Source: JANQRZ01 sp965215165
Lineage (GTDB): Bacteria > Bacteroidota > Rhodothermia > Rhodothermales > JANQRZ01
Length of the DNA: 64,000 bases
Assembly: GCA_965215165.1 (NCBI GenBank)
Contig: CBDCCX010000006.1
Coordinates: 2,790,001 to 2,854,000, forward strand
Direction: 5' to 3'
Below are positions 7,134 to 16,447 of this stretch, piece by piece. The notes under the pieces were generated by a model. That model was not told where the DNA came from and did not search any database. It was given only the letters and a program-made list of their open reading frames with translations. Each line of letters opens with the position of its first letter. Positions within the stretch are counted from its first letter, which is position 1. The position numbers were made by a program, and so were the translations under genes.

Positions 7134-9059
7134 ATGACTCATTCTGATTCGTATGACGTGATTATAGTGGGCGGCGGGCACGCCGGGGCCGAGGCTGCGC
7201 ACGCTGCTGCCCGGCTCGGTGCTCGGACCCTTCTTCTCACGATGAACCTCGAAGCGCTCGGACGCATGTCCTGCAATCCCGCTATCGGTGGGATCGGCAA
7301 AGGCCAGATCGTCCGTGAGATCGACGCGCTCGGCGGGTTGATGGGTCGCGTCGCCGACCGGACGGGCCTCCAGTTCCGAATGCTCAACCGAAGCAAAGGT
7401 CCGGCGGTGTGGAGCCCTCGTGCACAAAGCGACCGCGCGGCCTACGCTGCCACCGTCCGGCAGGAGCTAGAGGCCCTCCCCTCTCTGCTTTTCCGGCAGG
7501 ACATGGCGACGGAGATCGTGGTCCGCGACGGCCACGTGACCGGAGTGCGGACCCAGACGGACCAGCTCTTCCTCGCCCGTTCTGTCATCTTAACGAGCGG
7601 GACCTTTATGAACGGCACGATCCACATCGGCGAACGGCAGCACGGCGGTGGGCGAGCCGGAGAGCGCGCCTCGGTAGGCATCAGTGCTAGCCTCGAGCGT
7701 TTGGGGTTTGAGGTAGCTCGTCTCAAAACGGGCACTCCACCCCGCATCGACGGGCGAACGGTCGACTACGACGTTTTCGAGGAGCAACCAGGAGACGATG
7801 TTCCGAGTCCGTTCTCGTTCATGACGGACGCTCTCCCCACCGAGCAGCGTTCGTGTTGGCTGGGCTACACCAACCCTGCCGTCCACAATCTCCTTCGCAC
7901 GGGCTTCGACCAGAGCCCTATGTTCATGGGCAGGATTCAGGGTGCAGGACCCCGCTACTGTCCGTCGATCGAAGACAAGATCGACCGGTTCGCTGGGAAG
8001 GATCAGCACCAGCTCTTTCTAGAGCCGGAGGGGTGGGACACCCACGAGGTCTATGTCAATGGGTTCTCCACTTCCCTCCCCGAGCAGGTGCAGACCGCAG
8101 CGCTGCGGCGCGTGCCCGGCTTGGAGCGCGCGCACGTGCTTCGGCCCGGCTACGCTATCGAGTACGATTACTTCCCTCCTCACCAGCTACGGTATAGTCT
8201 TGAGACCAAATCGATTTCGGGCCTTTTCTTCGCCGGACAGATTAACGGGACGACGGGGTACGAAGAAGCGGCTGCCCAGGGTTTGCTCGCCGGCATCAAT
8301 GCGGTGCAGAGACTGAGCGATAATGCTCCGCTCGTCCTTCAGCGGTCCCAGGCCTATCTCGGAGTGCTCGTAGACGACCTAGTCGCGAAAGGGACCGACG
8401 AGCCGTACCGAATGTTTACCTCTCGTGCCGAGCATCGTCTCTTGCTTCGACAAGACAATGCCGATCAGCGCCTGACTCAGCTCGGCTTTGACCTAGGCCT
8501 TGCTAGCAGCGAACGGCTTGCTCGTCTCCACCGCAAGCGGACAGCACTCGATGCCACGCTCAGCGCGCTCGCCGATACGCCTGTTTCTCCTTCCGAGGTA
8601 AATGGCTACCTCGAGCAAGTCGGCACCTCCCCCATCACCGAACCTGTACGATTGGACCGGCTCGTCTCCCGCCCTCAAGTGTCGCTCGTCGGTCTGCTTG
8701 CCGCAACCGGTCTGAACGCCCTCGCCATTGGCATACCGGGTCTGGAACCCGTGGAGCAGCTTGCGGAGACGGAGATCAAATACCGAGGCTACCTCGACAG
8801 AGAACGCGACCTGGTAGCGACCATGCAGCGCTTGGAAGACTGGCGGATCCCGGAGGAGCTCGACTATGTCTCGCTCTCGAGCATCACCCTAGAGGCACGC
8901 GAAAAGCTTGCGCGGATACGACCAGACACGCTGGGGCAGGCCTCGCGCATCAGCGGGGTTAGCCCCTCTGATGTGTCCGCCCTCATGGTGCTTCTGAAGA
9001 ATGGCCGAGTACGGAGTACTGGAGACGTTTCACGTGAAACACCCTCTCTTGCCCTCTGA
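7134..9059 (+). CDS. mnmG: tRNA uridine 5-carboxymethylaminomethyl modification enzyme MnmG
   Basis: 641 aa, close to the usual 620-640. It starts with an FAD Rossmann motif VIIVGGGHAGAEAAHAAARLG, shown here only by its GGGHAGAEAA core at about residues 13-22. The MnmG hallmark NPAIGGIGKGQ follows at about 48, then PRYCPSIEDK, GYEEAAAQGL and, near the C-terminus, EELDYVSLSSIT. It forms the MnmE-MnmG complex for U34 modification. A 100-bp gap separates it from mnmE. Its 3' end carries a near-perfect parS site. Base composition of this gene and rsmG is visibly less GC-rich than the surrounding genes. Confidence 0.97.
   Translation: MTHSDSYDVIIVGGGHAGAEAAHAAARLGARTLLLTMNLEALGRMSCNPAIGGIGKGQIVREIDALGGLMGRVADRTGLQFRMLNRSKGPAVWSPRAQSDRAAYAATVRQELEALPSLLFRQDMATEIVVRDGHVTGVRTQTDQLFLARSVILTSGTFMNGTIHIGERQHGGGRAGERASVGISASLERLGFEVARLKTGTPPRIDGRTVDYDVFEEQPGDDVPSPFSFMTDALPTEQRSCWLGYTNPAVHNLLRTGFDQSPMFMGRIQGAGPRYCPSIEDKIDRFAGKDQHQLFLEPEGWDTHEVYVNGFSTSLPEQVQTAALRRVPGLERAHVLRPGYAIEYDYFPPHQLRYSLETKSISGLFFAGQINGTTGYEEAAAQGLLAGINAVQRLSDNAPLVLQRSQAYLGVLVDDLVAKGTDEPYRMFTSRAEHRLLLRQDNADQRLTQLGFDLGLASSERLARLHRKRTALDATLSALADTPVSPSEVNGYLEQVGTSPITEPVRLDRLVSRPQVSLVGLLAATGLNALAIGIPGLEPVEQLAETEIKYRGYLDRERDLVATMQRLEDWRIPEELDYVSLSSITLEAREKLARIRPDTLGQASRISGVSPSDVSALMVLLKNGRVRSTGDVSRETPSLAL
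9026..9041. promoter_or_regulatory. parS site at the 3' end of mnmG
   Basis: CGTTTCACGTGAAACA matches consensus parS at 15 of 16 positions, with the full ParB core TTTCACGTGAAA. It lies in the mnmG coding sequence, 23 bp before the rsmG start codon. Confidence 0.85.
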
Positions 9060-9063
9060 TCTC

Positions 9064-9696
9064 ATGCCTGACTGGCTTGATCAGATTCTGAGTTCTAGCC
9101 AGCAGGCAAGGCTGACCGAGTTGGAGGGCCTCGCACTCCACTTCAACGGCAAGCTCAATCTCTACTCAAAGGATAGCGTTGCCCAATTCAACCAGAGGCA
9201 CATCCTTCATAGCCTCGTCCTCGCCTCTCATCCCTTTCCTGAAGGTGCGCACATCGTCGACTGGGGAACTGGTGGGGGGATGCCGGGACTGCCTCTTGCC
9301 ATCGCTTTCCCTGAGTCTACGTTTCACCTTATAGACGCTGTGGGTAAAAAGATTGATACGGTCTCAGCTATGGCACGGCGACTCGGTCTTCAGAACGTGA
9401 GAACATATCATTGTAGAGCGGAGCAGTGGGAGGGCGAGACACACTACAGTGTTTCACGTGCAACGTCCTCACTTGCTACTCTCTGGGAATGGCACAATAG
9501 GGTATCCGTGCCCCTAGACACTCCACCAACCTATTGGCAACCTGGTTTGCTTTGCCTCAAAGGGGGCTCTCTGGGCCAGGAAGAAGAAGATCTGCATCTC
9601 GCCTATCCAAATGTAAACGTCAACTATCGTTCATTACTATCTTTGTTAGACGATTCCTATTTCGCAAGCAAAAAACTGGTTGAAATGCGGGGATAG
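9064..9696 (+). CDS. rsmG: 16S rRNA (guanine527-N7)-methyltransferase RsmG
   Basis: 210 aa from ATG 9064 (MPDWLDQIL), 5 bp after the mnmG stop. An upstream in-frame ATG at 9001 would overlap mnmG by about 60 bp and adds unconserved residues. The SAM-binding motif VDWGTGGGMPGLPLAI is at about 65-80, with conserved LNLYSKDS and RHILHSL before it (usual family wording N..F....R H..DSL). It methylates G527 of 16S rRNA. In many bacteria parA-parB follow this gene; here a WYL regulator follows. A second parS-like sequence is inside the gene. Confidence 0.95.
   Translation: MPDWLDQILSSSQQARLTELEGLALHFNGKLNLYSKDSVAQFNQRHILHSLVLASHPFPEGAHIVDWGTGGGMPGLPLAIAFPESTFHLIDAVGKKIDTVSAMARRLGLQNVRTYHCRAEQWEGETHYSVSRATSSLATLWEWHNRVSVPLDTPPTYWQPGLLCLKGGSLGQEEEDLHLAYPNVNVNYRSLLSLLDDSYFASKKLVEMRG
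9450..9465. promoter_or_regulatory. Degenerate parS-like site inside rsmG
   Basis: TGTTTCACGTGCAACG keeps the left half and centre of parS and differs at two positions on the right (14 of 16). Confidence 0.55.
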
Positions 9697-9816
9697 TAGC
9701 CGGTCAGCTTACGCGGCGAAAAGGGTAAGGCGGACGTGAACACCACCGAGGCAAGAGAGTTGACACATCCTTGTCACCTCGATCTTGTCGCCCCGCCCTT
9801 CTCCTACTCCGAACCC

Positions 9817-10815
9817 ATGCCTCAGTCCGACCGAACGCTGAACAAGACCGAGCGTCTGTTCGCACTCGTTCTGCTCTTGCAGAACCGGCCGAACATGACC
9901 TCTAAGGATCTCGCCGACCACTTCGAGGTCAGCCGACGTACCATCTTCCGCGACTTGCGTGCCCTCGGCGAGTCTGGAGTCCCCCTTACCTACGCTGAGG
10001 GAGGCGGATACGAAATACTCGAAGGTTACCAGCTCCCCCCTCTCATGTTCACAGCGCGAGAGGCCGCTACGCTTCTCGTTGGCACGGCCTTTACGAAGCT
10101 CCAGCCCGACCATTCGCTCCGAGCGGACGCGGACGAGGTAGGGCTAAAGATTCGCTCTGTTCTACCGGGGCCTGTCCGCGACTACATTGATCGGCTGCAG
10201 GATAACACGGTCATCGCGCCCTACATCCGCAACCTGGATCCGAGCCAAGGGGCGCACGACGAGGGGGGGCGATGGTACGACTTGAGCGAGGCTGTGGCAA
10301 AGCAGCGCACCATCTACATGGATTACTATGTGGCCAGCCGGGATGAACTGACGAAGCGAAAAGTAGACCCGCTCGGACTGGTCTACTATTCCGACTCGTG
10401 GAACTTGATCGCCTATGATCATCTCCGAAAGGGCGTTCGCAACTTCCGGCTCGACCGGATCAAGAAGATGCGGATGATGATCGACACCTTCAAGCGGCCG
10501 GCCGGCTTCGATCTGGAGGAATACCTCAAGGAGAAAGGCTCCAATCCGCGCAACGAACGGATCACGCTCCGCTTCAAGCCTCGCGCCTACCGTTGGGCCA
10601 AGCGCGGCATCCCCGCTGAGATTGAGGAGGAGGTTCGCACCGACGAGGGCGTTCGCGTTACGTTCTACTTCGAGAACGTGGGCTACATCGCGCAGTGGCT
10701 CTTGCGTTACGGGACCGATGTCGAGGTGCTCAAGCCGGACGCGCTACGGGCTACGCTCTGTGAGCAAGCGGAACGGCTTGTCGAGCACTACAGCGTTGAA
10801 TCGGTAGGAGCATAA
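9817..10815 (+). CDS. WYL-domain transcriptional regulator
   Basis: 332 aa from ATG 9817 (MPQSDRTLNKTERLFALVLL). An earlier in-frame ATG at 9736 adds 27 poorly conserved residues. Residues 8-65 form a DeoR-type HTH_11: LLQNRPNMTSKDLADHFEVS then RRTIFRDLRAL. Residues 145-225 form the WYL ligand-sensing domain, with YSDSWNLIAYDHLRKGVRNFRLDRIKKM, quoted here by its core WNLIAYDHL. The WCX extension follows. It probably binds DNA in response to a nucleic acid or nucleotide ligand; targets are unknown. The next gene starts within 20 bp and may be co-transcribed. Confidence 0.9.
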   Translation: MPQSDRTLNKTERLFALVLLLQNRPNMTSKDLADHFEVSRRTIFRDLRALGESGVPLTYAEGGGYEILEGYQLPPLMFTAREAATLLVGTAFTKLQPDHSLRADADEVGLKIRSVLPGPVRDYIDRLQDNTVIAPYIRNLDPSQGAHDEGGRWYDLSEAVAKQRTIYMDYYVASRDELTKRKVDPLGLVYYSDSWNLIAYDHLRKGVRNFRLDRIKKMRMMIDTFKRPAGFDLEEYLKEKGSNPRNERITLRFKPRAYRWAKRGIPAEIEEEVRTDEGVRVTFYFENVGYIAQWLLRYGTDVEVLKPDALRATLCEQAERLVEHYSVESVGA

Positions 10816-10834
10816 CGTTTTGATATCCAGGGAT

Positions 10835-12043
10835 ATGACTAACGAAGAATCAAGCAAAAGGTTAAACCCAAAAACGGATTATGCCGTGGGCGTGATGCGC
10901 ACCGTTGTAGAAGCGACAGAGGACGCCCCCTTCGTTGAGCTCGTAGACGCGGCGGTCGAGAAGCTCGAGGCGCACCTCACCCGAGAGCTCGGTCTGCGGA
11001 TCGATGTCTTTGCCTTCGAGGGACCGCATTTGACCCCGACCGCCGGAGCCTATGCCCCGCTCGACTTCCTCCGCATCGGACTCGGCGAGAAGATCGAGCG
11101 CAAGGTCCACTTCCTCTTGATCGTGACTGAGGTCGACCTCGCTGCCTCGACACTCTCCTTCGCCCTCGCCCTGCCGAGCCAGCTCACGAACGTCGGCGTG
11201 GTCTCGACCAAACGTCTCAGTCCCGGTTTTTGGGGCGAGGATGAAGACCCGGCGCGAACGGCCGACCGACTCACAGCGTTGCTGCTCCACACGCTCGGCC
11301 ACCTGCTCAACCTCCCGCACCACCCGGACGAGGCGAACGTGATGTTCGACTTCGGCGAGGTCGAGGGGCTCGATCGGATGCGGGACATCACGCCGGCGCA
11401 GCGCAAGCTCGTCGAGCACAACCTGCCCATCGAAGCGCGCGAGCGCGTCAGCCAACGCGAGGACCGGGGCCGGTGGAGCTTCATCCTCCGTGCGCTCGCG
11501 CTCAACCTGCGCGGGATTGGGTCGGCCGTTGTGCGCGCGAACCCCTTCCGGCTGATCGGGCGGCTGCCGACCATGCTGACGGCGGCGCTCTCCGTCGTGA
11601 TCGTGCTTTTCTTCAGCCCCGAGATGTGGGACGTGGCGAGCACGGTCGATCTCTATCAACTCATCCTCTTCGCTCTGCTCGCGGTGTTCGGAGCCACCTT
11701 CGCCCTCTACCGGGCCTTCGCCTTCGGAGCGGTGCTCGGGCGCGACCGGTTGCTCTCGGAGTCGGCCGTCGTGACGGAGGCGGCGACGATTCTGAGCCTG
11801 TTCCTGACGGTTGCGCTCTTGTATTTGCTCTTCGTCGGTGCGCTCTACACTGGCATCGTGACCATCTTTCCGCGCAAGCTGATGGAGACGTGGCCGACCG
11901 TAGACCCGGCCGTGCGGGCGCTCGATCACATCAAACTGAGCTTGTTCATCGGCGCACTCGGCGTGCTCGCCGGTTCGCTCGGCGGCCGCGCCGACAGCCG
12001 CGATCTCGTCCGCGGCGTCCTCTTCGTCGACGAGGAATCCTAG
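10835..12043 (+). CDS. Membrane protein with a metzincin-like soluble domain lacking the catalytic Glu
   Basis: 402 aa from ATG 10835; a TTG 15 nt upstream is also in frame. The soluble N-terminal half (about 1-200) resembles archaemetzincin-type folds. A zinc-site-like string HTLGHLLNLPHH lies at about residues 150-161, but the HExxH glutamate is replaced by Thr. The C-terminal half has about five membrane segments: FRLIGRLPTMLTAALSVVIV, LYQLILFALLAVFGATFALY, TILSLFLTVALLYLLFVGAL and a final LSLFIGALGVLAGSL. It may be an inactive protease relative or a metal sensor. It overlaps the convergent mfd stop by 4 bp. I know no named family for this combination. Confidence 0.7.
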   Translation: MTNEESSKRLNPKTDYAVGVMRTVVEATEDAPFVELVDAAVEKLEAHLTRELGLRIDVFAFEGPHLTPTAGAYAPLDFLRIGLGEKIERKVHFLLIVTEVDLAASTLSFALALPSQLTNVGVVSTKRLSPGFWGEDEDPARTADRLTALLLHTLGHLLNLPHHPDEANVMFDFGEVEGLDRMRDITPAQRKLVEHNLPIEARERVSQREDRGRWSFILRALALNLRGIGSAVVRANPFRLIGRLPTMLTAALSVVIVLFFSPEMWDVASTVDLYQLILFALLAVFGATFALYRAFAFGAVLGRDRLLSESAVVTEAATILSLFLTVALLYLLFVGALYTGIVTIFPRKLMETWPTVDPAVRALDHIKLSLFIGALGVLAGSLGGRADSRDLVRGVLFVDEES

Positions 12044-15000
12044 TCTAGCTGAGCCACAACCGCTTCCACGGGTTGCATCTGTTCCAAAAGCCGTTTTGCC
12101 GTAGCGAGGTCGGGGACGTCCTGGATGATCGCACGGAGCTTGCCGTTTTTCATCTCCTTCATCACGTAGCGCCGGTCGAGGCCACCAAGATTCTCGAGGA
12201 GCGAGTGGAAAGTGGACTCGTAGAAGTGCGGATCGGCGTCCTGCGTGGGCAGGTCGAGCCACAAGCGCTGGTTTTTGAACTGGACGCGCGGGAGCCGCAG
12301 CGACTGGGCTGCCGACTTCATCTCGGCGGCGAGCAAGAGGGCGTCTACCTCGGACGGGATCGGGCCGAAGCGGTCGCCTAGCTCTTGGCGGAACGCCGAC
12401 AGCTCGTCGGGCGCGCTCAGGTCCGCGAGGCGGCGGTAGAGGTTCATCCGCTCCGTGTTGTTCGAGACGTAGTCGGCCGGAATGAGCGCGTCCTCGGCGA
12501 CATCGACCGTGGACTCGCCTGGGGACGGGATCGCTCCTCCGGCGAAGAGGTCGCTGAACTCCTCGCCGCGCAACTCTTGCACGGCTTCCTCCAGAATCCG
12601 GTGGTACGTCTCGTAGCCCAGGTCTTCGATGAAGCCGCTCTGCTCGGCCCCGAGCATCGCGCCTGCGCCGCGGATGTCCATGTCGCGCATGGCGATGTTG
12701 AACCCGCTTCCCAGATCGGAGAACTCCTCCACGGCCTGGAGCCGCATCCGGGCCTCGCGCGTGAGGGTGTGGACGCTCGGCACCATCAGGTAGCAGAACG
12801 CTTTGACCTCGCTCCGGCCGACGCGCCCGCGAAGCTGGTGGAGGTCGGCTAGCCCGAACCGCTCGGCGTGGTCGATGATGATGGTGTTGGCGTTCGACAC
12901 GTCGATCCCGCTCTCGACGATGTTGGTCGAGACGAGCACGTCGAAGCCGCCCTGGATGAACTCGTGCATCACGTTTTCGAGGTCGGATGCTTTCATCTGG
13001 CCGTGGGCGACCTTGATCCGCACGTCGGGCACGAGGGCTCGGATCATCGCTGATATCTCCTCGATGGTCTGCACGCGGTTGTGGACAAAAAACACCTGGC
13101 CACCCCGGTTCACTTCGTACAGTATCGCGTCTCGAATCAAGTTCCGATTGAAGGTATGGATTTCGGTGACGACGGCCTGCCGATTTGGCGGCGGGGTGTT
13201 CATGATCGAGAGGTCTCGAACGCCGAGGAGCGAGAACTGGAGCGTACGCGGGATCGGCGTCGCCGTCAGCGTGAGGGTGTCCACCTCCGCGCGCATCGCC
13301 CGGAGGCGTTCCTTGACGGTGACCCCGAAGCGCTGCTCCTCGTCGATGACGAGCAGGCCGAGGTTTTTGAACCGGACCTTCTTGCCAGCGAGCCGCTGCG
13401 TCCCGATCACGATGTCCACCTCGCCGCGCTCGATTTGCGCCAAGACCTCCTTCGTCTCGGCCGGCGGGACGAAGCGGGAAAGCTGGGCGATGCGGACGGG
13501 ATAGCGCGATAGCCGCTCTGAGAACGTCTCGAAGTGCTGGAGCGCGAGGATGCTCGTCGGGACGAGCACGGCGACCTGCTTGCCGTCCTGCACCGCCTTG
13601 AACGCCGCGCGCACCGCAACCTCCGTCTTGCCGAACCCGACGTCGCCGCAGACGAGCCGGTCCATCGGCGTGGCGTCTTCCATGTCCTCCTTGACCGCCG
13701 ACGAGGCGAGGGCCTGATCGGGGGTGTCCTCCCACCGAAACGACGCTTCCATCTCGCGCTGCCACAGGCTGTCGGGCGCGAAGCCGAAGCCGGGGCTGGC
13801 CTTGCGCTTGGCGTAAATTTTCACCAGGTCGCGGGCGATATCCTTGACCCGTTTCTTCGTCCGGCTCTTGGCGCGCTCCCACTGTCCGCTGCCGAGCTTC
13901 GTCAGCTTCGGTTGGTGTCCTTCCTTGCCCGAATACTTGTGGAGCTTATGCAGGGCGTTTACGCTAACAAATAGCTCATCGCTGCCGAGAAACTGGAGCT
14001 TGACGGCCTCCTGCAGCTTCTCGCAGACGGTGATCTTGTGCAGACCCGAGAACCGCCCGATGCCATAGTCGATGTGGACCACGAAGTCGCCGGGGCTCAG
14101 CCCCTGGAGATCGCGGAGCGAGAGGCCGCCGCGGACGCGCTTGCGCTTGCGGGCCGTCGGGCGGTGGTAGCGGTTGAAGACCTGGTGGTCGGTGTAGACG
14201 GCGAGGCGCTCGTCGGGGAGGACGAACCCCTCGTGGAGCGACTCGACGGTCAGGGTCGCGTCCGGCTCGTGGTCTGGGTCGCCGAGCAGCTCGCGGAGAC
14301 GGGCGCGCTGGCTTTGGCTATCGCAGAGGAGGTGGGCCTCGACGCCCCGGTGCTTCAGCTCGGCGAGGTGCTCGCGGAGGAGGCGGACATCGGCGTTGAA
14401 GTCGGGCTGCGGCTGCGCGTCGAGGATGAGGGTCTCGTCGCCTTCACTGGAGAAGATGCCGAAGAGGAGGGCCGGGCGCGCGGCGAGCTTCTCGCTGAGC
14501 GCGTCGCCGGTGAGATAGAGCCGGTCCGGCGGCGGCGCGTCTGGGTCTTCGAGGGTAGCAAAGGCTGCGGCCGCGTCGGCGTGGAGCGTGTCGGCGCGCT
14601 CGCCGAGGCGGGCGGAATCGAAGAGGGCGACGAGGGTTCGGTCGGGGAAGTAGTCGAGCAGGGCGACGTGCTCGACGGCGGCATAGGTCGGGGCATCGAG
14701 GTTGGGGACGAGGCGGGCCGAGGTGAGGCGGCTCACCGAGCGCTGCGTCTGCGGGTCGAACTCGCGGACCGAGTCGATCTCGTCGCCGAAGAACTCGATG
14801 CGGACGGGGTAGTCGCCCGCGAACGGGTAGACGTCGAGGATGCCGCCGCGGAGGGCGACCTCGCCGGCGGCCCCGACGAACTCGACGGCCTCGAACCCCT
14901 GCCCGACGAGCCGGGCCATCAGCGCTTCGGGTGCGAGGCTGTCCTCGACCCGGATGGTCAGCGTCTCCTGCGCCACGGTTTCGGGCGGGGCGACGAGTTC

Positions 15001-15393
15001 GGCCACGGCCTCGACGCTCGTCACCACGATCCCGGCGAAGCCCGCCTCGAGCCGCCCGAGCACGTCCGCCCGCCGAATCAGCGCGGCGCTCTCGGCGAGG
15101 CCGTCGCGGTCGTAGGGTTTCTGTCCCGTCGGCGGGAAGAGCAGCACCTCGGCCTCTTCGCCGAGGAGCTGTTCGAGGTCGCTCTGGAGGTAGGTCGCCG
15201 ACTCGTGCTCGGCGAGGAGGCAGCACAGCGGCGTGCCGGCGTCCGCGAGGTCGGCGAGCACGAAGGCCGGGAGCGAGCCGACGGTGCCGCGCAGCCGCAG
15301 CCGGTGGCCGGCCTCGAGGCGCGGAGCCTCCCGGCGGAGCTGGACGAAGAACGGCGCGGCGGCGACGCGGGCGCGGATCGAGGCGAGGGACAC
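12040..15393 (-). CDS. mfd: Transcription-repair coupling factor Mfd
   Basis: 1117 aa, typical for Mfd. N-terminal UvrB-homology region (about 1-330), then the CarD/RID RNA polymerase-interaction domain beginning GDFVVHIDYGIGRFSGL (about 435), and superfamily 2 helicase motifs: CGDVGFGKTEVA (about 584), DEEQRFGV (box II, DEEQ), TATPIPRTLQ (III) and a C-terminal TRCF domain. It removes stalled RNA polymerase and recruits UvrA. The stop overlaps the preceding gene convergently by 4 bp. It is the last gene of a minus-strand run that may include murQ upstream. Confidence 0.97.
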   Translation of the reverse strand: MSLASIRARVAAAPFFVQLRREAPRLEAGHRLRLRGTVGSLPAFVLADLADAGTPLCCLLAEHESATYLQSDLEQLLGEEAEVLLFPPTGQKPYDRDGLAESAALIRRADVLGRLEAGFAGIVVTSVEAVAELVAPPETVAQETLTIRVEDSLAPEALMARLVGQGFEAVEFVGAAGEVALRGGILDVYPFAGDYPVRIEFFGDEIDSVREFDPQTQRSVSRLTSARLVPNLDAPTYAAVEHVALLDYFPDRTLVALFDSARLGERADTLHADAAAAFATLEDPDAPPPDRLYLTGDALSEKLAARPALLFGIFSSEGDETLILDAQPQPDFNADVRLLREHLAELKHRGVEAHLLCDSQSQRARLRELLGDPDHEPDATLTVESLHEGFVLPDERLAVYTDHQVFNRYHRPTARKRKRVRGGLSLRDLQGLSPGDFVVHIDYGIGRFSGLHKITVCEKLQEAVKLQFLGSDELFVSVNALHKLHKYSGKEGHQPKLTKLGSGQWERAKSRTKKRVKDIARDLVKIYAKRKASPGFGFAPDSLWQREMEASFRWEDTPDQALASSAVKEDMEDATPMDRLVCGDVGFGKTEVAVRAAFKAVQDGKQVAVLVPTSILALQHFETFSERLSRYPVRIAQLSRFVPPAETKEVLAQIERGEVDIVIGTQRLAGKKVRFKNLGLLVIDEEQRFGVTVKERLRAMRAEVDTLTLTATPIPRTLQFSLLGVRDLSIMNTPPPNRQAVVTEIHTFNRNLIRDAILYEVNRGGQVFFVHNRVQTIEEISAMIRALVPDVRIKVAHGQMKASDLENVMHEFIQGGFDVLVSTNIVESGIDVSNANTIIIDHAERFGLADLHQLRGRVGRSEVKAFCYLMVPSVHTLTREARMRLQAVEEFSDLGSGFNIAMRDMDIRGAGAMLGAEQSGFIEDLGYETYHRILEEAVQELRGEEFSDLFAGGAIPSPGESTVDVAEDALIPADYVSNNTERMNLYRRLADLSAPDELSAFRQELGDRFGPIPSEVDALLLAAEMKSAAQSLRLPRVQFKNQRLWLDLPTQDADPHFYESTFHSLLENLGGLDRRYVMKEMKNGKLRAIIQDVPDLATAKRLLEQMQPVEAVVAQLD

Positions 15394-15420
15394 AGGAGGG
15401 GAGAGGTGGGTGGAACGCGG

Positions 15421-15448
15421 GTAGGGGCGACCGGCCGGTCACCCCTAC
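15421..15448. repeat. REP-like palindrome, copy 1
   Basis: The 14-nt half GTAGGGGCGACCGG is followed by its imperfect reverse complement (one mismatch). It lies between murQ and mfd. Related copies are at 23087, 33446, 36516 and 39249. Confidence 0.75.
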
Positions 15449-15494
15449 GGCGGGGTGGTTGCAACGGCAGAACCGGCCGCCGGGTCCCCGGACG

Positions 15495-16415
15495 TCATCC
15501 CGCAATCGCCCGGCGCACAAACCCGTCGGCGGCGTCGAGCCGGGCGTGGGCCGTGGCCGCATCCACGTCCGCGAGAAGCATCACGAGCGCCGTCTTGACG
15601 TGCCCGCCGGCGGCATCGAGCACGGTCGCGGCCTCCTCGTAGTCGACCCCGGTCGCTGTCATCACGATCTTCTTCGAGCGCTCGACGAGCTTCTCGTTCG
15701 TCATCTGGAGGTCGATCATCATGTTCTCGTAGACCTTCCCGAGCCGGACGAACGCTGCCGTTGTGAGCATATTGAGCACCAGCTTCTGCGCCGTCCCGCT
15801 CTTCATCCGCGTCGACCCCATGATGACTTCGGGGCCGACCGCCGCGCAGATCGCCACATCGACATATTCGTGCAGGTCGAACTGGTCGCGCGGGTTGCAG
15901 GTCACGAAGAGGGTCTTGCAGCCGAGCGCGTGGGCGTGCTTCACGGCCCCGACCACGAACGGGGTCCGCCGGCTCGCCGCGATCCCGCAGACGACGTCCT
16001 GGGGCGTCACCCCGGCCTCTTCGAGCGCGTCGCGGCCGTTGGCCTCGTGGTCCTCGGCCCCTTCCTGCGCCACGAACATCGCCTCCCTGCCGCCGGCGAT
16101 GAGGCCCTGCACCATGCCCGGCGGCGAGCCGAAGGTCGGCGGGCACTCGGCGGCGTCGAGCACCCCGAGCCGGCCGCTCGTCCCGGCCCCGGCGTAGATC
16201 AGCCGCCCGCCGCTTCGGAACGCCTCGACGACGATCTCGACGGCCTCGGCGACGTAGGGCAGCTCGGCGCGGACGGCAGCCGCGACGCGCGCGTCCTCGT
16301 CGTTGATGATGCGGAGGATGTCCTCGGTCGAGGCCGCGTCGATCCGCATCGAGCGGGGGTTGCGGGTCTCGGTGGTGAGGGACTGAAGCTCGCGGAAGAG
16401 GGCGGACTCGGGCAT
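15495..16415 (-). CDS. murQ: N-acetylmuramic acid 6-phosphate etherase
   Basis: 306 aa, the usual length. It contains the SIS-domain signature GGRLIYAGAGTSGRLGVLDAAECPPTF, cited here by its core AGAGTSGRLG at about residue 75, and the MurQ motif GSTRMKSGTAQKLVLNM at about 205. The conserved TETRNPRS is near the N-terminus. It cleaves the lactyl ether of MurNAc-6-P to GlcNAc-6-P in peptidoglycan recycling. No murK or anmK lies nearby. It is divergent in spacing from the lipoprotein gene upstream on the same strand (33 bp). Confidence 0.96.
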   Translation of the reverse strand: MPESALFRELQSLTTETRNPRSMRIDAASTEDILRIINDEDARVAAAVRAELPYVAEAVEIVVEAFRSGGRLIYAGAGTSGRLGVLDAAECPPTFGSPPGMVQGLIAGGREAMFVAQEGAEDHEANGRDALEEAGVTPQDVVCGIAASRRTPFVVGAVKHAHALGCKTLFVTCNPRDQFDLHEYVDVAICAAVGPEVIMGSTRMKSGTAQKLVLNMLTTAAFVRLGKVYENMMIDLQMTNEKLVERSKKIVMTATGVDYEEAATVLDAAGGHVKTALVMLLADVDAATAHARLDAADGFVRRAIAG

Positions 16416-16447
16416 GGGCGAGGGTTTCGAGGGAGGGGAGAGGTGTC

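Noticed and set aside
10862..13882. 1006-codon minus-strand frame running antisense to the WYL/metzincin-like and mfd genes
   Set aside because: Its sequence is Arg/Gly/Pro-rich with no recognisable domain; the sense genes are clear (mfd).
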